This document shows, piece by piece, positions 37,860 to 48,985 of a stretch of DNA of 64,000 bases. Below the pieces are notes generated by a model. The model ran no database searches. It was not told the DNA's origin and saw nothing but the letters and a program-made list of their open reading frames with translations. The translations under genes were made by a program, and so were the position numbers. The DNA is from Achromobacter deleyi (GTDB taxonomy: Bacteria > Pseudomonadota > Gammaproteobacteria > Burkholderiales > Burkholderiaceae_B). Each line of letters opens with the position of its first letter. Positions within the stretch are counted from its first letter, which is position 1. Where the stretch lies: contig NZ_CADIJO010000004.1 in NCBI RefSeq assembly GCF_902859705.1, positions 124,001 to 188,000 on the forward strand. The letters are read 5' to 3'.

Positions 37860-38336
37860 TCAGCGTGCGCCTTGTGCCGACGTATCCACGCCACGGCGCA
37901 GTTCATTGACGCGCTTTTGCATCTGGTCGATGCTGCGCTGCGCCTCCCCACCCAGTTTCGAGCCGGACGGGGTCGGCGCCAAAGGCGCCATATTCATGGG
38001 TGCATCCGTCGGCTTGCTCAACGGGATGGTGGCCGCAGCTGGTGGATTGGCTGCAGCCGGCTTCTGGGTCAACAGCCGCTCCAGCATCCGCAATTGATCC
38101 TGCTGCGTCTGCACCGCGCGCTCCTGATCCAGCACGGCCTGCTCGTCTTCGTCCTGGGTGCCGAAGATGGCGGCGTGATCACGTGACAGGCCATCGAGCT
38201 GGACGCGAGGATCGGGACCCGCGTTCAGCACGTTCCTGCCAACGGTGGCCGGGTCCGCGGCGACCGCCATCGGCGCCAACGCCAATCCGACCACGATCAA
38301 CAGCACCCGCCCATCCCTCTTCATCAAACCGCGCAT
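37860..38336 (-). CDS. Small exported protein of unknown function
   Basis: A 158-residue protein with a likely signal peptide (MKRDGRVLLIVVGLALAPMAVAA, cleavage after AVAA). The mature part is polar and helical: an acidic Q/E-rich stretch (DEDEQAVLDQERAVQTQQDQ), a proline/alanine linker and a C-terminal coiled-coil-like segment. I recognise no family. ATG 38336 has AGGG upstream. An ATG at 38324 would give the cleaner signal peptide. It lies between the ABC operon and the rpsQ terminator and reads toward the former. Confidence 0.65.
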   Translation of the reverse strand: MRGLMKRDGRVLLIVVGLALAPMAVAADPATVGRNVLNAGPDPRVQLDGLSRDHAAIFGTQDEDEQAVLDQERAVQTQQDQLRMLERLLTQKPAAANPPAAATIPLSKPTDAPMNMAPLAPTPSGSKLGGEAQRSIDQMQKRVNELRRGVDTSAQGAR

Positions 38337-38360
38337 GATGCCCTTGGATATCCGTAAACG

Positions 38361-38396
38361 AAAAAAAACGGCAAGGGGATGAGCCCTTGCCGTTTT
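38361..38396 (-). terminator. Terminator of the S10 operon after rpsQ
   Basis: Inverted repeat AAAACGGCAAGGG / CCCTTGCCGTTTT with a six-base loop, followed on the minus strand by eight T residues. It ends the rplC-rpsQ transcript and so separates rpsQ from rplN. Confidence 0.92.
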
Positions 38397-38435
38397 ATAT
38401 CAGAACGGTGAACCGTTCCGATGGCCTGCTTTTAC

Positions 38436-38717
38436 TTAGATGATACGTGCGGCTTCAACCAGACGCACCACACGCCACGACTTCGAGCGCGAGATGGGAC
38501 GGCCTTCAGCGATTTCAACCGTATCGCCTTCGTTGTACTGGTTCGATTCATCGTGCGCCTTGTACTTCGCGGAACGCATGATGATCTTGCCGAAGATGGG
38601 GTGCTTGACGCGGCGCTCAACCAGAACGACGACAGTCTTGTCCATCTTGTTGCTGACGACCTTGCCGACCAGCGTACGCTGGCGCTTGGCCACTTGGGTG
38701 TTTTGAGTTTCGCTCAT
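38436..38717 (-). CDS. rpsQ: 30S ribosomal protein S17
   Basis: A 93-residue S17 with the OB-fold core ([27 protein letters not shown] and [25 protein letters not shown] block). It is the last gene of the S10 operon here. In most bacteria rplN follows immediately, but here a terminator and foreign genes follow. Confidence 0.98.
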   Translation of the reverse strand: MSETQNTQVAKRQRTLVGKVVSNKMDKTVVVLVERRVKHPIFGKIIMRSAKYKAHDESNQYNEGDTVEIAEGRPISRSKSWRVVRLVEAARII

Positions 38718-38719
38718 CT

Positions 38720-38911
38720 TTATTTCCCTGCCTTCTCGGTCAGCAAGGTACGCACGCGCGCGATGTCGCGGCGCACGTTACGCAGCTGGCTGGTGTTGGC
38801 AAGCTGCTGCGTGGCCTTCTGCATACGCAGACCGAATTGCGCCTTCAGCAGGCTTTCGAGCTCTTTGCCGAGCTCGGCGGCGTCTTTCGAACGGAGTTCG
38901 CTGGCTTTCAT
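38720..38911 (-). CDS. rpmC: 50S ribosomal protein L29
   Basis: A 63-residue L29 helical hairpin ([32 protein letters not shown]) near the tunnel exit, tightly spaced between rplP and rpsQ. Confidence 0.97.
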
Positions 38912-38924
38912 GTCTTAGTACTCC

Positions 38925-39341
38925 TTAAGCACCGATATGACGCGCGACGAACGTGGTCGAAATCGGCAACTTGGCAGCGGCCAGGCGGAAAGCTTCACGC
39001 GCGAGCTCTTCGCTAACCCCTTCCATTTCGTAGAGCACCTTGCCGGGCTGAATTTCAGCAACCCAGTACTCCGGGTTGCCCTTACCGTTACCCATACGGA
39101 CTTCGGCAGGCTTCTGCGAGATGGGCTTATCCGGGAAAATGCGAATCCAGATACGGCCGCCACGCTTGATGTGACGATTGATGGCACGACGAGCAGCTTC
39201 GATCTGACGGGCGGTCAGACGGCCACGGCCGGTGGCCTTCAGACCGAATTCGCCGAACGACACGTGGGTACCACGGGTCGCCAGACCGGTGTTGCGGCCC
39301 TTCTGCTCTTTGCGATACTTTCTGCGAGAGGGTTGCAGCAT
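38925..39341 (-). CDS. rplP: 50S ribosomal protein L16
   Basis: A 138-residue L16 starting [17 protein letters not shown]. It has [13 protein letters not shown] and [16 protein letters not shown], and contacts the A-site tRNA. It lies three bases after rpsC. Confidence 0.98.
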   Translation of the reverse strand: MLQPSRRKYRKEQKGRNTGLATRGTHVSFGEFGLKATGRGRLTARQIEAARRAINRHIKRGGRIWIRIFPDKPISQKPAEVRMGNGKGNPEYWVAEIQPGKVLYEMEGVSEELAREAFRLAAAKLPISTTFVARHIGA

Positions 39342-39343
39342 GG

Positions 39344-40135
39344 TTATTCTCCTTCAGGCGCCGGAGCAGCGTCCGCCTTGCGGGGACCACGGCCACGACC
39401 ACCCGGACGACCGGTGCGAGCACCGTCCGGACGATCACCACGCGGAGCGCGGCGCGGACGACGTTCTTCTTCACGCGGGGCAGCGGTTTCCGGCGGCAAT
39501 TCGCCGTTGGCCAGCATGTCGCCCTTGTAGACCCAGACCTTGATGCCGATCACGCCGTACGTGGTGTGGGCTTCGGAGGTGCCGTAGTCGATGTTGGCCT
39601 TGAGGGTGTGCAGCGGCACACGGCCTTCGCGATACCACTCGGTGCGGGCGATTTCGATACCGTTCAGACGGCCCGAGCTCATGATCTTGATGCCTTGGGC
39701 ACCCAGACGCATCGCGTTCTGCATGGCGCGCTTCATGGCGCGGCGGAACATGATGCGCTTCTCGAGCTGTTGCGAGATCGAGTCGGCGATCAGTTGAGCA
39801 TCGGTTTCCGGCTTGCGGATTTCTTCGATGTTGACGTGCACGGGCACGCCCATCAGACGCTGCAGATCAGCCTTCAGGCTTTCGATGTCTTCGCCGCGCT
39901 TGCCGATCACCACGCCCGGACGAGCCGAGTAGACGGTGATGCGGGCATTCTTGGCCGGACGCTCGATGATCACGCGACCAACGGAGGCGCTCTTGAGCTT
40001 CTTCTTCAGGTACTCGCGAACGCGAATGTCTTCGGCCAGCATGGCGCCGAAGGCCTTGTCGTCGGCGAACCAACGCGAGGACCAATTACGGGTGACCGCG
40101 AGACGGAACCCAGTGGGGTGAATTTTCTGACCCAT
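39344..40135 (-). CDS. rpsC: 30S ribosomal protein S3
   Basis: A 263-residue S3 with the KH domain ([16 protein letters not shown]) and the family C-terminal domain ([18 protein letters not shown]). A basic Arg/Gly/Pro-rich tail of about 45 residues extends beyond the E. coli length. S3 forms part of the mRNA entry channel. Confidence 0.98.
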   Translation of the reverse strand: MGQKIHPTGFRLAVTRNWSSRWFADDKAFGAMLAEDIRVREYLKKKLKSASVGRVIIERPAKNARITVYSARPGVVIGKRGEDIESLKADLQRLMGVPVHVNIEEIRKPETDAQLIADSISQQLEKRIMFRRAMKRAMQNAMRLGAQGIKIMSSGRLNGIEIARTEWYREGRVPLHTLKANIDYGTSEAHTTYGVIGIKVWVYKGDMLANGELPPETAAPREEERRPRRAPRGDRPDGARTGRPGGRGRGPRKADAAPAPEGE

Positions 40136-40144
40136 CGTGACTCC

Positions 40145-40474
40145 TTAAGCTCCGACCTTGACCGTGATGTGGCAGGTCTGCTTCTCGATACGGTTGCCGC
40201 GGCCCTTGGCGCGAGCGGAGAAGCGCTTCATCGACTGAGCCTTGTCCACGAAGATCGTGGTGACTTTCAGTTCGTCGATATCGGCGCCGTCGTTGTGCTC
40301 GGCGTTGGCGATGGCAGACTCGACAGCCTTCTTCAGGATGACGGCAGCCTTCTTCGGCGAGAAGGTGAGGATCTCGAGCGCACGGCCGACCTTCTGGCCG
40401 CGGATCAGATCCGCAACCAGACGCGTCTTTTGAGCGGAGATGTGAACCCCACGGATAATGGCAGTAGTTTCCAT
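40145..40474 (-). CDS. rplV: 50S ribosomal protein L22
   Basis: A 109-residue L22 with the tunnel-lining loop and the conserved [21 protein letters not shown] and KGRGNRI blocks. Confidence 0.98.
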   Translation of the reverse strand: METTAIIRGVHISAQKTRLVADLIRGQKVGRALEILTFSPKKAAVILKKAVESAIANAEHNDGADIDELKVTTIFVDKAQSMKRFSARAKGRGNRIEKQTCHITVKVGA

Positions 40475-40477
40475 CGC

Positions 40478-40753
40478 TTACCTCTTCGCCTTCTTGTCCG
40501 CGGCGTGACCCTTGAACGTACGGGTCAGCGCGAACTCGCCCAGCTTGTGACCGACCATGTTCTCGTTGATGTAAACGGGAACATGCTGCTTGCCGTTGTG
40601 CACAGCGATCGTCAGACCGATGAACTCGGGCAGGATCGTCGAGCGACGCGACCAGGTCTTGATCGGCTTCTTGTCTTTGCCCGCGACGGCCGTGTCCACC
40701 TTTTTGATCAGGTGAGCATCGACAAACGGGCCTTTCTTGATCGAACGTGACAT
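40478..40753 (-). CDS. rpsS: 30S ribosomal protein S19
   Basis: A 91-residue S19 beginning [19 protein letters not shown]. It has the [14 protein letters not shown] and [19 protein letters not shown] signatures. Confidence 0.98.
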   Translation of the reverse strand: MSRSIKKGPFVDAHLIKKVDTAVAGKDKKPIKTWSRRSTILPEFIGLTIAVHNGKQHVPVYINENMVGHKLGEFALTRTFKGHAADKKAKR

Positions 40754-40765
40754 AGTGTTCGCCTC

Positions 40766-41593
40766 TTACTTGCGCTTGCGCCGTTGGACGATCATATTGT
40801 TCGTCCGCTTGTTGCGACGGGTCTTGAAACCCTTCGCCGGAGTGCCCCACGGGCTGACCGGTTCGCGTGCTTCACCGGTACGGCCTTCGCCGCCACCGTG
40901 CGGGTGATCGACCGGGTTCATGGCCACGCCACGAACCGTCGGGCGGACACCGCGCCAACGCATTGCACCGGCCTTGCCGATTTGGCGCAGGCTGTGTTCT
41001 TCGTTACCGACTTCACCAATGGTGGCGCGGCATTCGATGTGCACACGGCGGACTTCACCCGAGCGCAGACGCACCTGAGCGTAGATGCCTTCGCGAGCCA
41101 GCAGGACGGCGGAAGCGCCGGCCGAACGGACCATCTGGGCACCCTTGCCGGGCAGCATTTCGACGCAGTGAATCGTCGTACCCACCGGGATGTTGCGGAT
41201 CGGCAGCGTGTTGCCAGCGCGGATCGGGGCTTCGACGCCCGACAGCAGCGTAGCGCCCACTTCCAGACCACGCGGAGCGATGATGTAACGACGCTCGCCG
41301 TCGGCGTAGCACAGCAGAGCGATGTGCGCCGTACGGTTGGGGTCATATTCCAGACGCTCGACCTTCGCCGGGATGCCGTCCTTGTCGCGACGGAAGTCGA
41401 CGACACGGTAGTGTTGCTTGTGACCGCCGCCACGGTGGCGGATCGTGATGTGACCGTTGTTGTTACGGCCAGAACCACGGGTCTTCTTTTCCAGCAGCGG
41501 CGCGTAGGGCTCACCCTTGTGCAGGTTGGGACTGACAACCTTCACCATGCCACGGCGGCCGGCCGAAGTCGGCTTAACTTTTACGAGGGCCAT
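40766..41593 (-). CDS. rplB: 50S ribosomal protein L2
   Basis: A 275-residue L2, required for subunit association and peptidyl transfer. It carries [18 protein letters not shown] and the C-terminal [18 protein letters not shown] loop with the conserved histidine. Confidence 0.98.
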   Translation of the reverse strand: MALVKVKPTSAGRRGMVKVVSPNLHKGEPYAPLLEKKTRGSGRNNNGHITIRHRGGGHKQHYRVVDFRRDKDGIPAKVERLEYDPNRTAHIALLCYADGERRYIIAPRGLEVGATLLSGVEAPIRAGNTLPIRNIPVGTTIHCVEMLPGKGAQMVRSAGASAVLLAREGIYAQVRLRSGEVRRVHIECRATIGEVGNEEHSLRQIGKAGAMRWRGVRPTVRGVAMNPVDHPHGGGEGRTGEAREPVSPWGTPAKGFKTRRNKRTNNMIVQRRKRK

Positions 41594-41890
41594 TTACTTC
41601 ACCTCCGCAAAGTCGATTTCCTGGCCGTCCTTGAGCGAAACGTAAGCCTTGCGCTCATTGCGGCGGCGGCCAACGAATCGGCCAAAGCGCTTGACTTTGC
41701 CCTTACGGTTGAGGACCTGCACGGACTCGACCTGCACCTTGAAGAGCAGTTCGACGGCAGCCTTGATTTCCGGCTTGGTAGCGTCAGCCACGACACGGAA
41801 AGCGACTTGCTGATTCTTCTCAGCGACGAACGTGGCCTTTTCGGTCACGATCGGAGCCAGAATGACTTGCATCAAGCGTTCAGCGTTCAT
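41594..41890 (-). CDS. rplW: 50S ribosomal protein L23
   Basis: A 98-residue L23, the docking site for trigger factor and SRP at the exit tunnel ([32 protein letters not shown]). The stop is directly next to the rplB start, and its own start overlaps rplD by four bases. Confidence 0.98.
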   Translation of the reverse strand: MNAERLMQVILAPIVTEKATFVAEKNQQVAFRVVADATKPEIKAAVELLFKVQVESVQVLNRKGKVKRFGRFVGRRRNERKAYVSLKDGQEIDFAEVK

Positions 41891-42504
41891 CCCAGCATCT
41901 CCTCGAGTTGAGCGATGGCCGGCTTGGTGATCAGCACTTTCTTGTAGTGGACCAGCGACAACGGATCGGCATAACGGGGCTCGACAACAGCAACGTGCGG
42001 CAGGTTGCGGGTGGCGAGGTAAACATTCTCATCAACGCTGTCGGTGATGATCAGGACCGAGTCCAGGCCCAGGCTCTTCAGCTTTGCAGCGGCAGCCTTG
42101 GTCTTGGGCGATTCCAGATCGAACGATTCGACGACGGCGATGCGGTCTTCGCGAGCCAGCTGCGACAGGATCGAACGGATCCCGGCGCGGTACATCTTCT
42201 TGTTGACCTTCTGGCTGAAGTTCTCTTCCGGCGAGTTCGGGAAAATCCGACCACCGCCACGCCACAGCGGCGACGAAGTCATACCGGCGCGAGCGCGGCC
42301 GGTACCCTTCTGGCGCCAGGGCTTCTTGGTCGAGTGCTTGACTTCCGAGCGATCCTTCTGAGCGCGGTTGCCGGCACGGGCATTGGCTTGGAAAGCCACC
42401 ACGATCTGGTGAATCAGCGCTTCGTTGAAGTCACGGCCGAAGATCGTGTCGGGCGCGCTGAAAGTCGCGGCCTGACCTTGGTCGTTCAGGAGCTTGAGAT
42501 CCAT
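41887..42504 (-). CDS. rplD: 50S ribosomal protein L4
   Basis: A 205-residue L4 with the long tunnel loop ([17 protein letters not shown] and [12 protein letters not shown]). In E. coli L4 represses its own S10 operon through the leader. The folded leader before rplC could serve a similar purpose here, which is inference only. Confidence 0.98.
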   Translation of the reverse strand: MDLKLLNDQGQAATFSAPDTIFGRDFNEALIHQIVVAFQANARAGNRAQKDRSEVKHSTKKPWRQKGTGRARAGMTSSPLWRGGGRIFPNSPEENFSQKVNKKMYRAGIRSILSQLAREDRIAVVESFDLESPKTKAAAAKLKSLGLDSVLIITDSVDENVYLATRNLPHVAVVEPRYADPLSLVHYKKVLITKPAIAQLEEMLG

Positions 42505-42508
42505 TTAC

Positions 42509-43198
42509 TTACGCTCCCTTCTTGGCCGGGGCCTTGATGGCCGGACGCACGACGATGTCGGCGCCAGCGTGGCCGGGGACAGCGCCCTTGACCAGCAGCA
42601 GGCCGCGCTCAACGTCAACGCGAACGACGTCGAGGTTTTGAACGGTGCGGGTGACGTCACCCAGGTGACCTGCCATGCGCTTACCCGGGAAAATGCGGCC
42701 CGGATCTTGAGCTTGACCGATCGAGCCCGGAACGCGGTGCGAACGGGAGTTACCGTGCGACGCGCGCTGCGAACCGAAGTTGTGACGCTTGATGGTACCG
42801 GCGAAGCCTTTACCAATGGTGGTGCCCGTGACGTCGACCTGTTGGCCGGCTTCGAACACCGATTCCACGGCGATCACGGCACCGGCCGCAAATTCAGCGG
42901 CGCGAGCGGGATCAAGGCGGAATTCTTTCAGGATGCTGCCGGCTTCAGTGCCAGCTTTGGCGTAGTGGCCCGTTTGCGGCTGAGCCACACGCGAGGCACG
43001 ACGAGTGCCATAAGCCACTTGGATCGCGGCGTAGCCGTCGGTTTCCAGCGACTTAACTTGGGTCACGCGGTTGTTCGACACGTCCAGCACGGTCACCGGG
43101 ATGGATTCACCTTCCTCGGTAAAAATGCGGGTCATGCCGACCTTGCGACCCACCAGCCCCAGCCGATGAGCGGCGGGCGTGGGTGTCGAATTCGACAT
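42509..43198 (-). CDS. rplC: 50S ribosomal protein L3
   Basis: A 229-residue L3 with [17 protein letters not shown] near the start and the central [18 protein letters not shown] loop near the peptidyl-transferase centre. The ATG at 43198 has GGAG upstream. It is the first gene of the S10 unit here, because rpsJ is separated from it by a terminator and a promoter. Confidence 0.98.
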   Translation of the reverse strand: MSNSTPTPAAHRLGLVGRKVGMTRIFTEEGESIPVTVLDVSNNRVTQVKSLETDGYAAIQVAYGTRRASRVAQPQTGHYAKAGTEAGSILKEFRLDPARAAEFAAGAVIAVESVFEAGQQVDVTGTTIGKGFAGTIKRHNFGSQRASHGNSRSHRVPGSIGQAQDPGRIFPGKRMAGHLGDVTRTVQNLDVVRVDVERGLLLVKGAVPGHAGADIVVRPAIKAPAKKGA

Positions 43199-43211
43199 CG
43201 TATTCTCCATT

Positions 43212-43353
43212 CCCGACTGCGATTGGTCGGGGCTAATCAGGCAAAAGGTAACGGCCTTTGCCCTACGACTATGTTCAACCTGGCTGAACCTTTGCACCCC
43301 GGGTCTTTTCAGAAGGCACCCGGGGGCACCTTGAAAACACTGAGGTAACTCAG
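43212..43353 (-). promoter_or_regulatory. Highly structured leader of rplC
   Basis: Five consecutive inverted repeats lie in the 5' leader: CCCGAC/GTCGGG (43212-43231), GGCAAAAGG/CCTTTGCC (43240-43262), GTTCA/TGAAC (43273-43289), CCCCGGGT/ACCCGGGG (43297-43325) and CTGAG/CTCAG (43340-43353). None has a T-run. It may be an autoregulatory target, for example for L4. Confidence 0.5.
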
Positions 43354-43396
43354 GCTTTCGCCATAGTTAGACTCGCCACAAAATGGCAAGCTTCGC

Positions 43397-43426
43397 ATAT
43401 TAGCACGATTTTTTCAGGCAACACAA
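43397..43426 (-). promoter_or_regulatory. Promoter for the rplC-rpsQ operon
   Basis: On the minus strand TTGTGT (43426-43421) is 18 bases from TAATAT (43402-43397), with an extended -10 TGC immediately before it. It lies about 200 bases upstream of rplC. Confidence 0.6.
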
Positions 43427-43480
43427 GCACTTAGCGTGAAATGCGCCCTGTCCTGCCCCCTGGGGACCAGGCTGTGGCAG

Positions 43481-43519
43481 AAAAACAAATGGCCGCAGTC
43501 CCGGAGGATTGCGGCCATT
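43481..43519 (-). terminator. Terminator after rpsJ
   Basis: Ten-base perfect stem AATGGCCGCA / TGCGGCCATT with a 12-base loop. On the minus strand TGTTTTT follows. It suggests that the tuf-rpsJ transcript mostly ends before rplC. Confidence 0.75.
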
Positions 43520-43559
43520 CTTGCGAGTCCACTGGCGAAGGTAGCGGACCCGATACGCC

Positions 43560-43871
43560 TTACTGCAGCGCGATTTCGACGTCGACGCCGGCCGGCAGGT
43601 CCAGACGCATCAGGGCGTCAACGGTCTTGTCGGTGGGATCAACGATGTCCATCAGGCGCTGATGGGTACGGATTTCGAACTGGTCACGCGACGTCTTGTT
43701 GACGTGCGGCGAACGCAGCACGTCGTAACGACGGATACGCGTGGGCAGCGGCACCGGGCCGCGGACAACGGCGCCCGTGCGCTTGGCGGTGTCGACGATT
43801 TCAGCGGCCGATTGATCGATCAGCTTGTAATCGAAGGCTTTCAAGCGGATACGGATCTTTTGGTTTTTCAT
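43560..43871 (-). CDS. rpsJ: 30S ribosomal protein S10 / NusE
   Basis: A 103-residue S10 with [15 protein letters not shown], the flexible loop [14 protein letters not shown] and [20 protein letters not shown]. It also acts as NusE in antitermination. It lies 73 bases after tuf and before a terminator, so it belongs with the str genes rather than with the rest of the S10 operon. Confidence 0.98.
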   Translation of the reverse strand: MKNQKIRIRLKAFDYKLIDQSAAEIVDTAKRTGAVVRGPVPLPTRIRRYDVLRSPHVNKTSRDQFEIRTHQRLMDIVDPTDKTVDALMRLDLPAGVDVEIALQ

Positions 43872-43944
43872 GGCGTTTCCTAAAGAACGAGACGCGAGAG
43901 CGGCGAGCGCTCTCGCTGGTTGTGTGCTGCTTAAGAGATCCGAA

Positions 43945-45135
<1,191 letters not shown>

Positions 45136-45213
45136 GATCTCTATCCTTTAACTTTCAAGGAAACTTGGATTTCTGCCAGGACCGCCCGGATGGGCAGCCC
45201 CGACAAGGGTTAT

Positions 45214-47316
45214 TTACTTGGCCCGAGCGGCGATGACTTCGTCAGCGACGTTCTTGGGGGCCTCGGAGTAATGCTTGAATTCCATCGTGTACGTGGCACG
45301 ACCTTGCGTCAGCGAACGCAGGTTCGTGGCGTAACCGAACATCTCGGCCAGCGGAACTTCGGCCTTGATGGTCTTGCCGCCGCCAACCATGTCGTCCATG
45401 CCCTGAACCATGCCGCGACGCGAGGACAGATCGCCCATCACGGTACCAGCGTAGTCTTCAGGCGTTTCGACTTCAACGGCCATCATCGGTTCCAGCAGCA
45501 CGGGGCTGGCCTTGCGCAGACCTTCCTTGAATGCCATGGAGCCGGCCATCTTGAACGCGTTTTCGTTCGAGTCCACATCGTGGTACGAACCGAAGAACAG
45601 CGTGACCTTGACGTCGACGATCGGGTAGCCAGCCAGCACGCCCGAAGGCAGCGTTTCCTGGATGCCCTTGTCCACCGCGGGGATGTATTCGCGAGGAACC
45701 ACACCGCCCTTGATGGCGTCCACGAATTCGTAGCCGCCGCCAGGAGCCAACGGCTCGACCTTCAGAACCACGTGACCGTACTGACCACGACCGCCCGACT
45801 GCTTGACGAACTTGCCTTCAACTTCGTCGCAGGTCTTGCGGATGGTTTCACGGTAAGCCACCTGGGGCTTGCCGACGTTCGCTTCCACGCCGAATTCGCG
45901 CTTCATGCGGTCGACCAGAATTTCCAGGTGCAGCTCGCCCATGCCGGAAATGATGGTTTGGCCGGATTCTTCGTCGCTGCGCACGCGGAACGACGGATCT
46001 TCCTGAGCCAGACGCGACAGCGCCAGACCCATCTTTTCCTGGTCAGCCTTCGACTTGGGTTCAACAGCCTGCGAAATCACGGGCTCCGGGAACACCATGC
46101 GTTCGAGCAGGATGTGGGAGTCGATGTCGCACAGCGTTTCGCCGGTGGTCACGTCTTTCAGACCCACCACGGCGGCGATGTCGCCTGCCAACACTTCCTT
46201 GATTTCTTCGCGGTTGTTCGCGTGCATCTGCAGAATGCGGCCGATACGTTCTTTCTTGCCCTTGATGGGGTTGTAGACCGTATCGCCCGACTTCAGAACG
46301 CCCGAGTAAACGCGCACGAAGGTCAGCTGACCCACGAACGGATCGCTCATCAGCTTGAAAGCCAGAGCCGAGAACTTCTCGCCGTCGTCAGCGTTACGCT
46401 GCACGGGATTGCCGTCGTCGTCCATGCCGTCGACCGGGGGAATGTCCACGGGCGAAGGCAGGTAGTCGATGACCGCGTCCAGCATGCGCTGCACGCCCTT
46501 GTTCTTGAAGGCGGTGCCGCACAGCATCGGCTGGATTTCGCCAGCGATGGTGCGTTGACGGATGGCCAGGTTGATTTCGGCTTCGTCCAAGGAACCCGTT
46601 TCCAGGTACTTGTTCATCAGCTCTTCCGACGACTCAGCGGCGGCTTCAACCAGCTTTTCACGCCATTCGTTCGCGACGCCTTCCAGCTCAGCCGGAATGT
46701 CCTTGTAGTCGAACTTGGTGCCTTGGCTGGCTTCGTCCCAGATGATGGCCTTCATCTTGACCAGATCGACCACGCCTTGGAACGTGTCTTCGGCGCCGAT
46801 GGGGATCACGATGGGCACGGGGTTCGCGCGCAGACGCGTCTTCAGCTGGTCATAGACCTTGAAGAAGTTCGCGCCGGTGCGGTCCATCTTGTTGACGAAC
46901 GCCAGACGCGGCACGCCGTACTTGTTGGCTTGACGCCACACGGTTTCGGACTGGGGCTGAACACCGCCCACCGCGCAGTAGACCATGCAGGCACCGTCCA
47001 GGACGCGCATGGAACGCTCCACCTCGATGGTGAAGTCCACGTGGCCCGGGGTGTCGATGATGTTGATGCGGTGCTCGGGGTAGTTGCCGGCCATGCCACG
47101 CCAAAACGCCGTCGTAGCTGCCGACGTAATGGTGATGCCACGCTCTTGCTCTTGTTCCATCCAGTCCATGGTGGCTGCGCCATCATGCACTTCGCCAATC
47201 TTGTGATTGACGCCGGTGTAGAACAGGATACGTTCGGTCGTGGTGGTTTTCCCTGCATCGATGTGCGCAGAGATACCAATGTTGCGATAGCGCTCGATCG
47301 GGGTTTTGCGGGCCAT
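45214..47316 (-). CDS. fusA: Elongation factor G
   Basis: A 700-residue translocase with G1 [10 protein letters not shown]2 [18 protein letters not shown] and the five EF-G domains through the C-terminal [24 protein letters not shown]. It lies between rpsG and tuf in the str operon. Confidence 0.98.
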   Translation of the reverse strand: MARKTPIERYRNIGISAHIDAGKTTTTERILFYTGVNHKIGEVHDGAATMDWMEQEQERGITITSAATTAFWRGMAGNYPEHRINIIDTPGHVDFTIEVERSMRVLDGACMVYCAVGGVQPQSETVWRQANKYGVPRLAFVNKMDRTGANFFKVYDQLKTRLRANPVPIVIPIGAEDTFQGVVDLVKMKAIIWDEASQGTKFDYKDIPAELEGVANEWREKLVEAAAESSEELMNKYLETGSLDEAEINLAIRQRTIAGEIQPMLCGTAFKNKGVQRMLDAVIDYLPSPVDIPPVDGMDDDGNPVQRNADDGEKFSALAFKLMSDPFVGQLTFVRVYSGVLKSGDTVYNPIKGKKERIGRILQMHANNREEIKEVLAGDIAAVVGLKDVTTGETLCDIDSHILLERMVFPEPVISQAVEPKSKADQEKMGLALSRLAQEDPSFRVRSDEESGQTIISGMGELHLEILVDRMKREFGVEANVGKPQVAYRETIRKTCDEVEGKFVKQSGGRGQYGHVVLKVEPLAPGGGYEFVDAIKGGVVPREYIPAVDKGIQETLPSGVLAGYPIVDVKVTLFFGSYHDVDSNENAFKMAGSMAFKEGLRKASPVLLEPMMAVEVETPEDYAGTVMGDLSSRRGMVQGMDDMVGGGKTIKAEVPLAEMFGYATNLRSLTQGRATYTMEFKHYSEAPKNVADEVIAARAK

Positions 47317-47334
47317 GGTGGATTAGTCCTTAAA

Positions 47335-47805
47335 TTACCAGCGGAAATGGCTGAAGGCCTTGTTGGCCTCTGCCATCTTGTGCGTGTCTTCGCGCTTCTT
47401 CATCGCGGCGCCACGACCTTCGGAGGCGTCGATCAGTTCGCCAGCAAGACGCAGATCCATCGACTTCTCGCCACGCTTCTTGGCGGCTTCACGGAGCCAA
47501 CGCATAGCCAGGGCCAGGCGGCGCACGGGGCGCACTTCAACCGGCACTTGGTAGTTGGCACCGCCAACGCGGCGGCTCTTCACTTCGACGATCGGCTTGA
47601 TGTTGTTGATCGCCAGGCTGAAAACTTCGATCGGCTCTTTGCCGGTCTTGGTTTGCACTTGCTCGAGGGCACCGTAGACGATGCGCTCGGCGACGGCCTT
47701 CTTGCCGTCCAGCATGACGACGTTCATGAACTTGGCGAGCTCGACGCTGCCGAACTTGGGATCGGGCAGGATCTCGCGCTTGGGTACTTCGCGACGACGG
47801 GGCAT
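47335..47805 (-). CDS. rpsG: 30S ribosomal protein S7
   Basis: A 156-residue S7 starting [18 protein letters not shown]. It has [18 protein letters not shown] and the C-terminal [21 protein letters not shown]. The 166-base gap to rpsL contains short hairpins (TGGCGG/CCGCCA). In E. coli S7 represses by binding this interval. Confidence 0.98.
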   Translation of the reverse strand: MPRRREVPKREILPDPKFGSVELAKFMNVVMLDGKKAVAERIVYGALEQVQTKTGKEPIEVFSLAINNIKPIVEVKSRRVGGANYQVPVEVRPVRRLALAMRWLREAAKKRGEKSMDLRLAGELIDASEGRGAAMKKREDTHKMAEANKAFSHFRW

Positions 47806-47971
47806 TGTTGCTTCCTTGTGTCTGTTCAGTTGAACCGTGTTTCATTACACGGCCATGGCCGCCCAATAGGACGACCCCTTACGTGCCGCGCACCTTCCCA
47901 TACTCCGGACGGCGCGGTTGCACTTCCCTGATGGCGGATGGCCGCCACGCGGGGGTACTGCTGACTCGTTA

Positions 47972-48349
47972 TTAAGCCTTCTTCGGGCGCTTGGCGCCGT
48001 ACTTCGAGCGGGCTTGCTTACGATCCTTGACGCCTTGCAGGTCGAGGGAACCGCGCACGATGTGATAACGCACACCGGGCAAGTCCTTCACACGACCGCC
48101 ACGCACCAGAACCACCGAGTGCTCTTGCAGGTTGTGGCCTTCACCGCCGATGTACGAAATGACTTCGTAACCGTTGGTCAGACGCACTTTGGCAACCTTG
48201 CGCAGAGCGGAGTTCGGCTTCTTGGGGGTGGTGGTGTACACGCGAGTGCACACGCCGCGGCGTTGCGGGCAGTTTTCGAGCGCGGGGCTCTTGCTTTTGA
48301 TGATGCTGACTTCGCGCGGCTTGCGCACGAGTTGGCTAATGGTAGGCAT
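47972..48349 (-). CDS. rpsL: 30S ribosomal protein S12
   Basis: A 125-residue S12, the decoding-site protein whose changes give streptomycin resistance. The [12 protein letters not shown] start, [20 protein letters not shown] and [16 protein letters not shown] blocks are unchanged, including the usual lysine sites. It is the first gene of the str operon. Confidence 0.98.
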
Positions 48350-48379
48350 GACCTTTGAAATCCCTTTTACGTACCACTG

Positions 48380-48391
48380 GTAAGTACTTAC
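48380..48391. repeat. Perfect palindrome in the rpsL leader
   Basis: GTAAGTACTTAC, 12 bases with full dyad symmetry. It overlaps two copies of TTACGTAC and sits about 30 bases before the rpsL start. It could be an operator or an RNA hairpin near the ribosome site. Confidence 0.35.
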
Positions 48392-48462
48392 GTACTCGTC
48401 TCCTCAAGCAAAGAACTTTCGGAGAAGGCAGTTCGCGCAAAACCGCCTCAAACGTTCGTATA

Positions 48463-48474
48463 CGTAAAAGAGCG
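48463..48474 (-). promoter_or_regulatory. boxA-like antitermination element in the str leader
   Basis: On the minus strand CGCTCTTTTACG matches nine of eleven bases in GCTCTTTAACA, the core of the NusB-S10 boxA site. It lies in a leader of about 350 bases before rpsL. Confidence 0.35.
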
Positions 48475-48707
48475 GGCTTGCCAACAAACCATGACAAACG
48501 CACAAACCTGAGACCGTCAAATGGCAGCGTCGGTCGACGGGGGCTCGTGACGCACCCCTTTGGCCTTGGGCCGCCAAGTTCAGCTGCGCCATGCAGGTGA
48601 TGCATGGCAAGGCATTGCTTGGGATTGGCCGGACCTGTCTTCCTGGCGCCTTGATACGCCAGTCGGTGGTATCAAACTTTGCGCGCGAATAAAGCAGTAA
48701 GCCCTTT

Positions 48708-48737
48708 AGCATAGCTTAGATCAGGGCGCACTGTCAA
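48708..48737 (-). promoter_or_regulatory. Promoter of the str operon
   Basis: A perfect -35 TTGACA (48737-48732), an 18-base spacer and TATGCT (48713-48708) on the minus strand, about 350 bases before rpsL. The region from 48738 to 48985 shows no gene. It holds a small ACGCGC/GCGCGT repeat at 48755-48768. Confidence 0.65.
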
Positions 48738-48985
48738 AATCTTTTGTAAGCGCCACGCGCAAGCGCGTTGCCGGCAAAAGACAGCGTGTTAGGCGCAGGT
48801 CGGACCCAGGTCGACAAAAATGGGGCCAAATTATCGCGACAGAAGGCGATGCCCCTGGGCGGTGGTGCCGCCGCAGGTTGCCAGCGGGCCGAGAGGGCCG
48901 CGGCAGGCGCGCGAGCGTTGGGCCGGATCGGTTGAAACCGGAAGTCCGGTGGGCAGTGTACCCCCGAGCCTGGCGGCGCGGGCGG

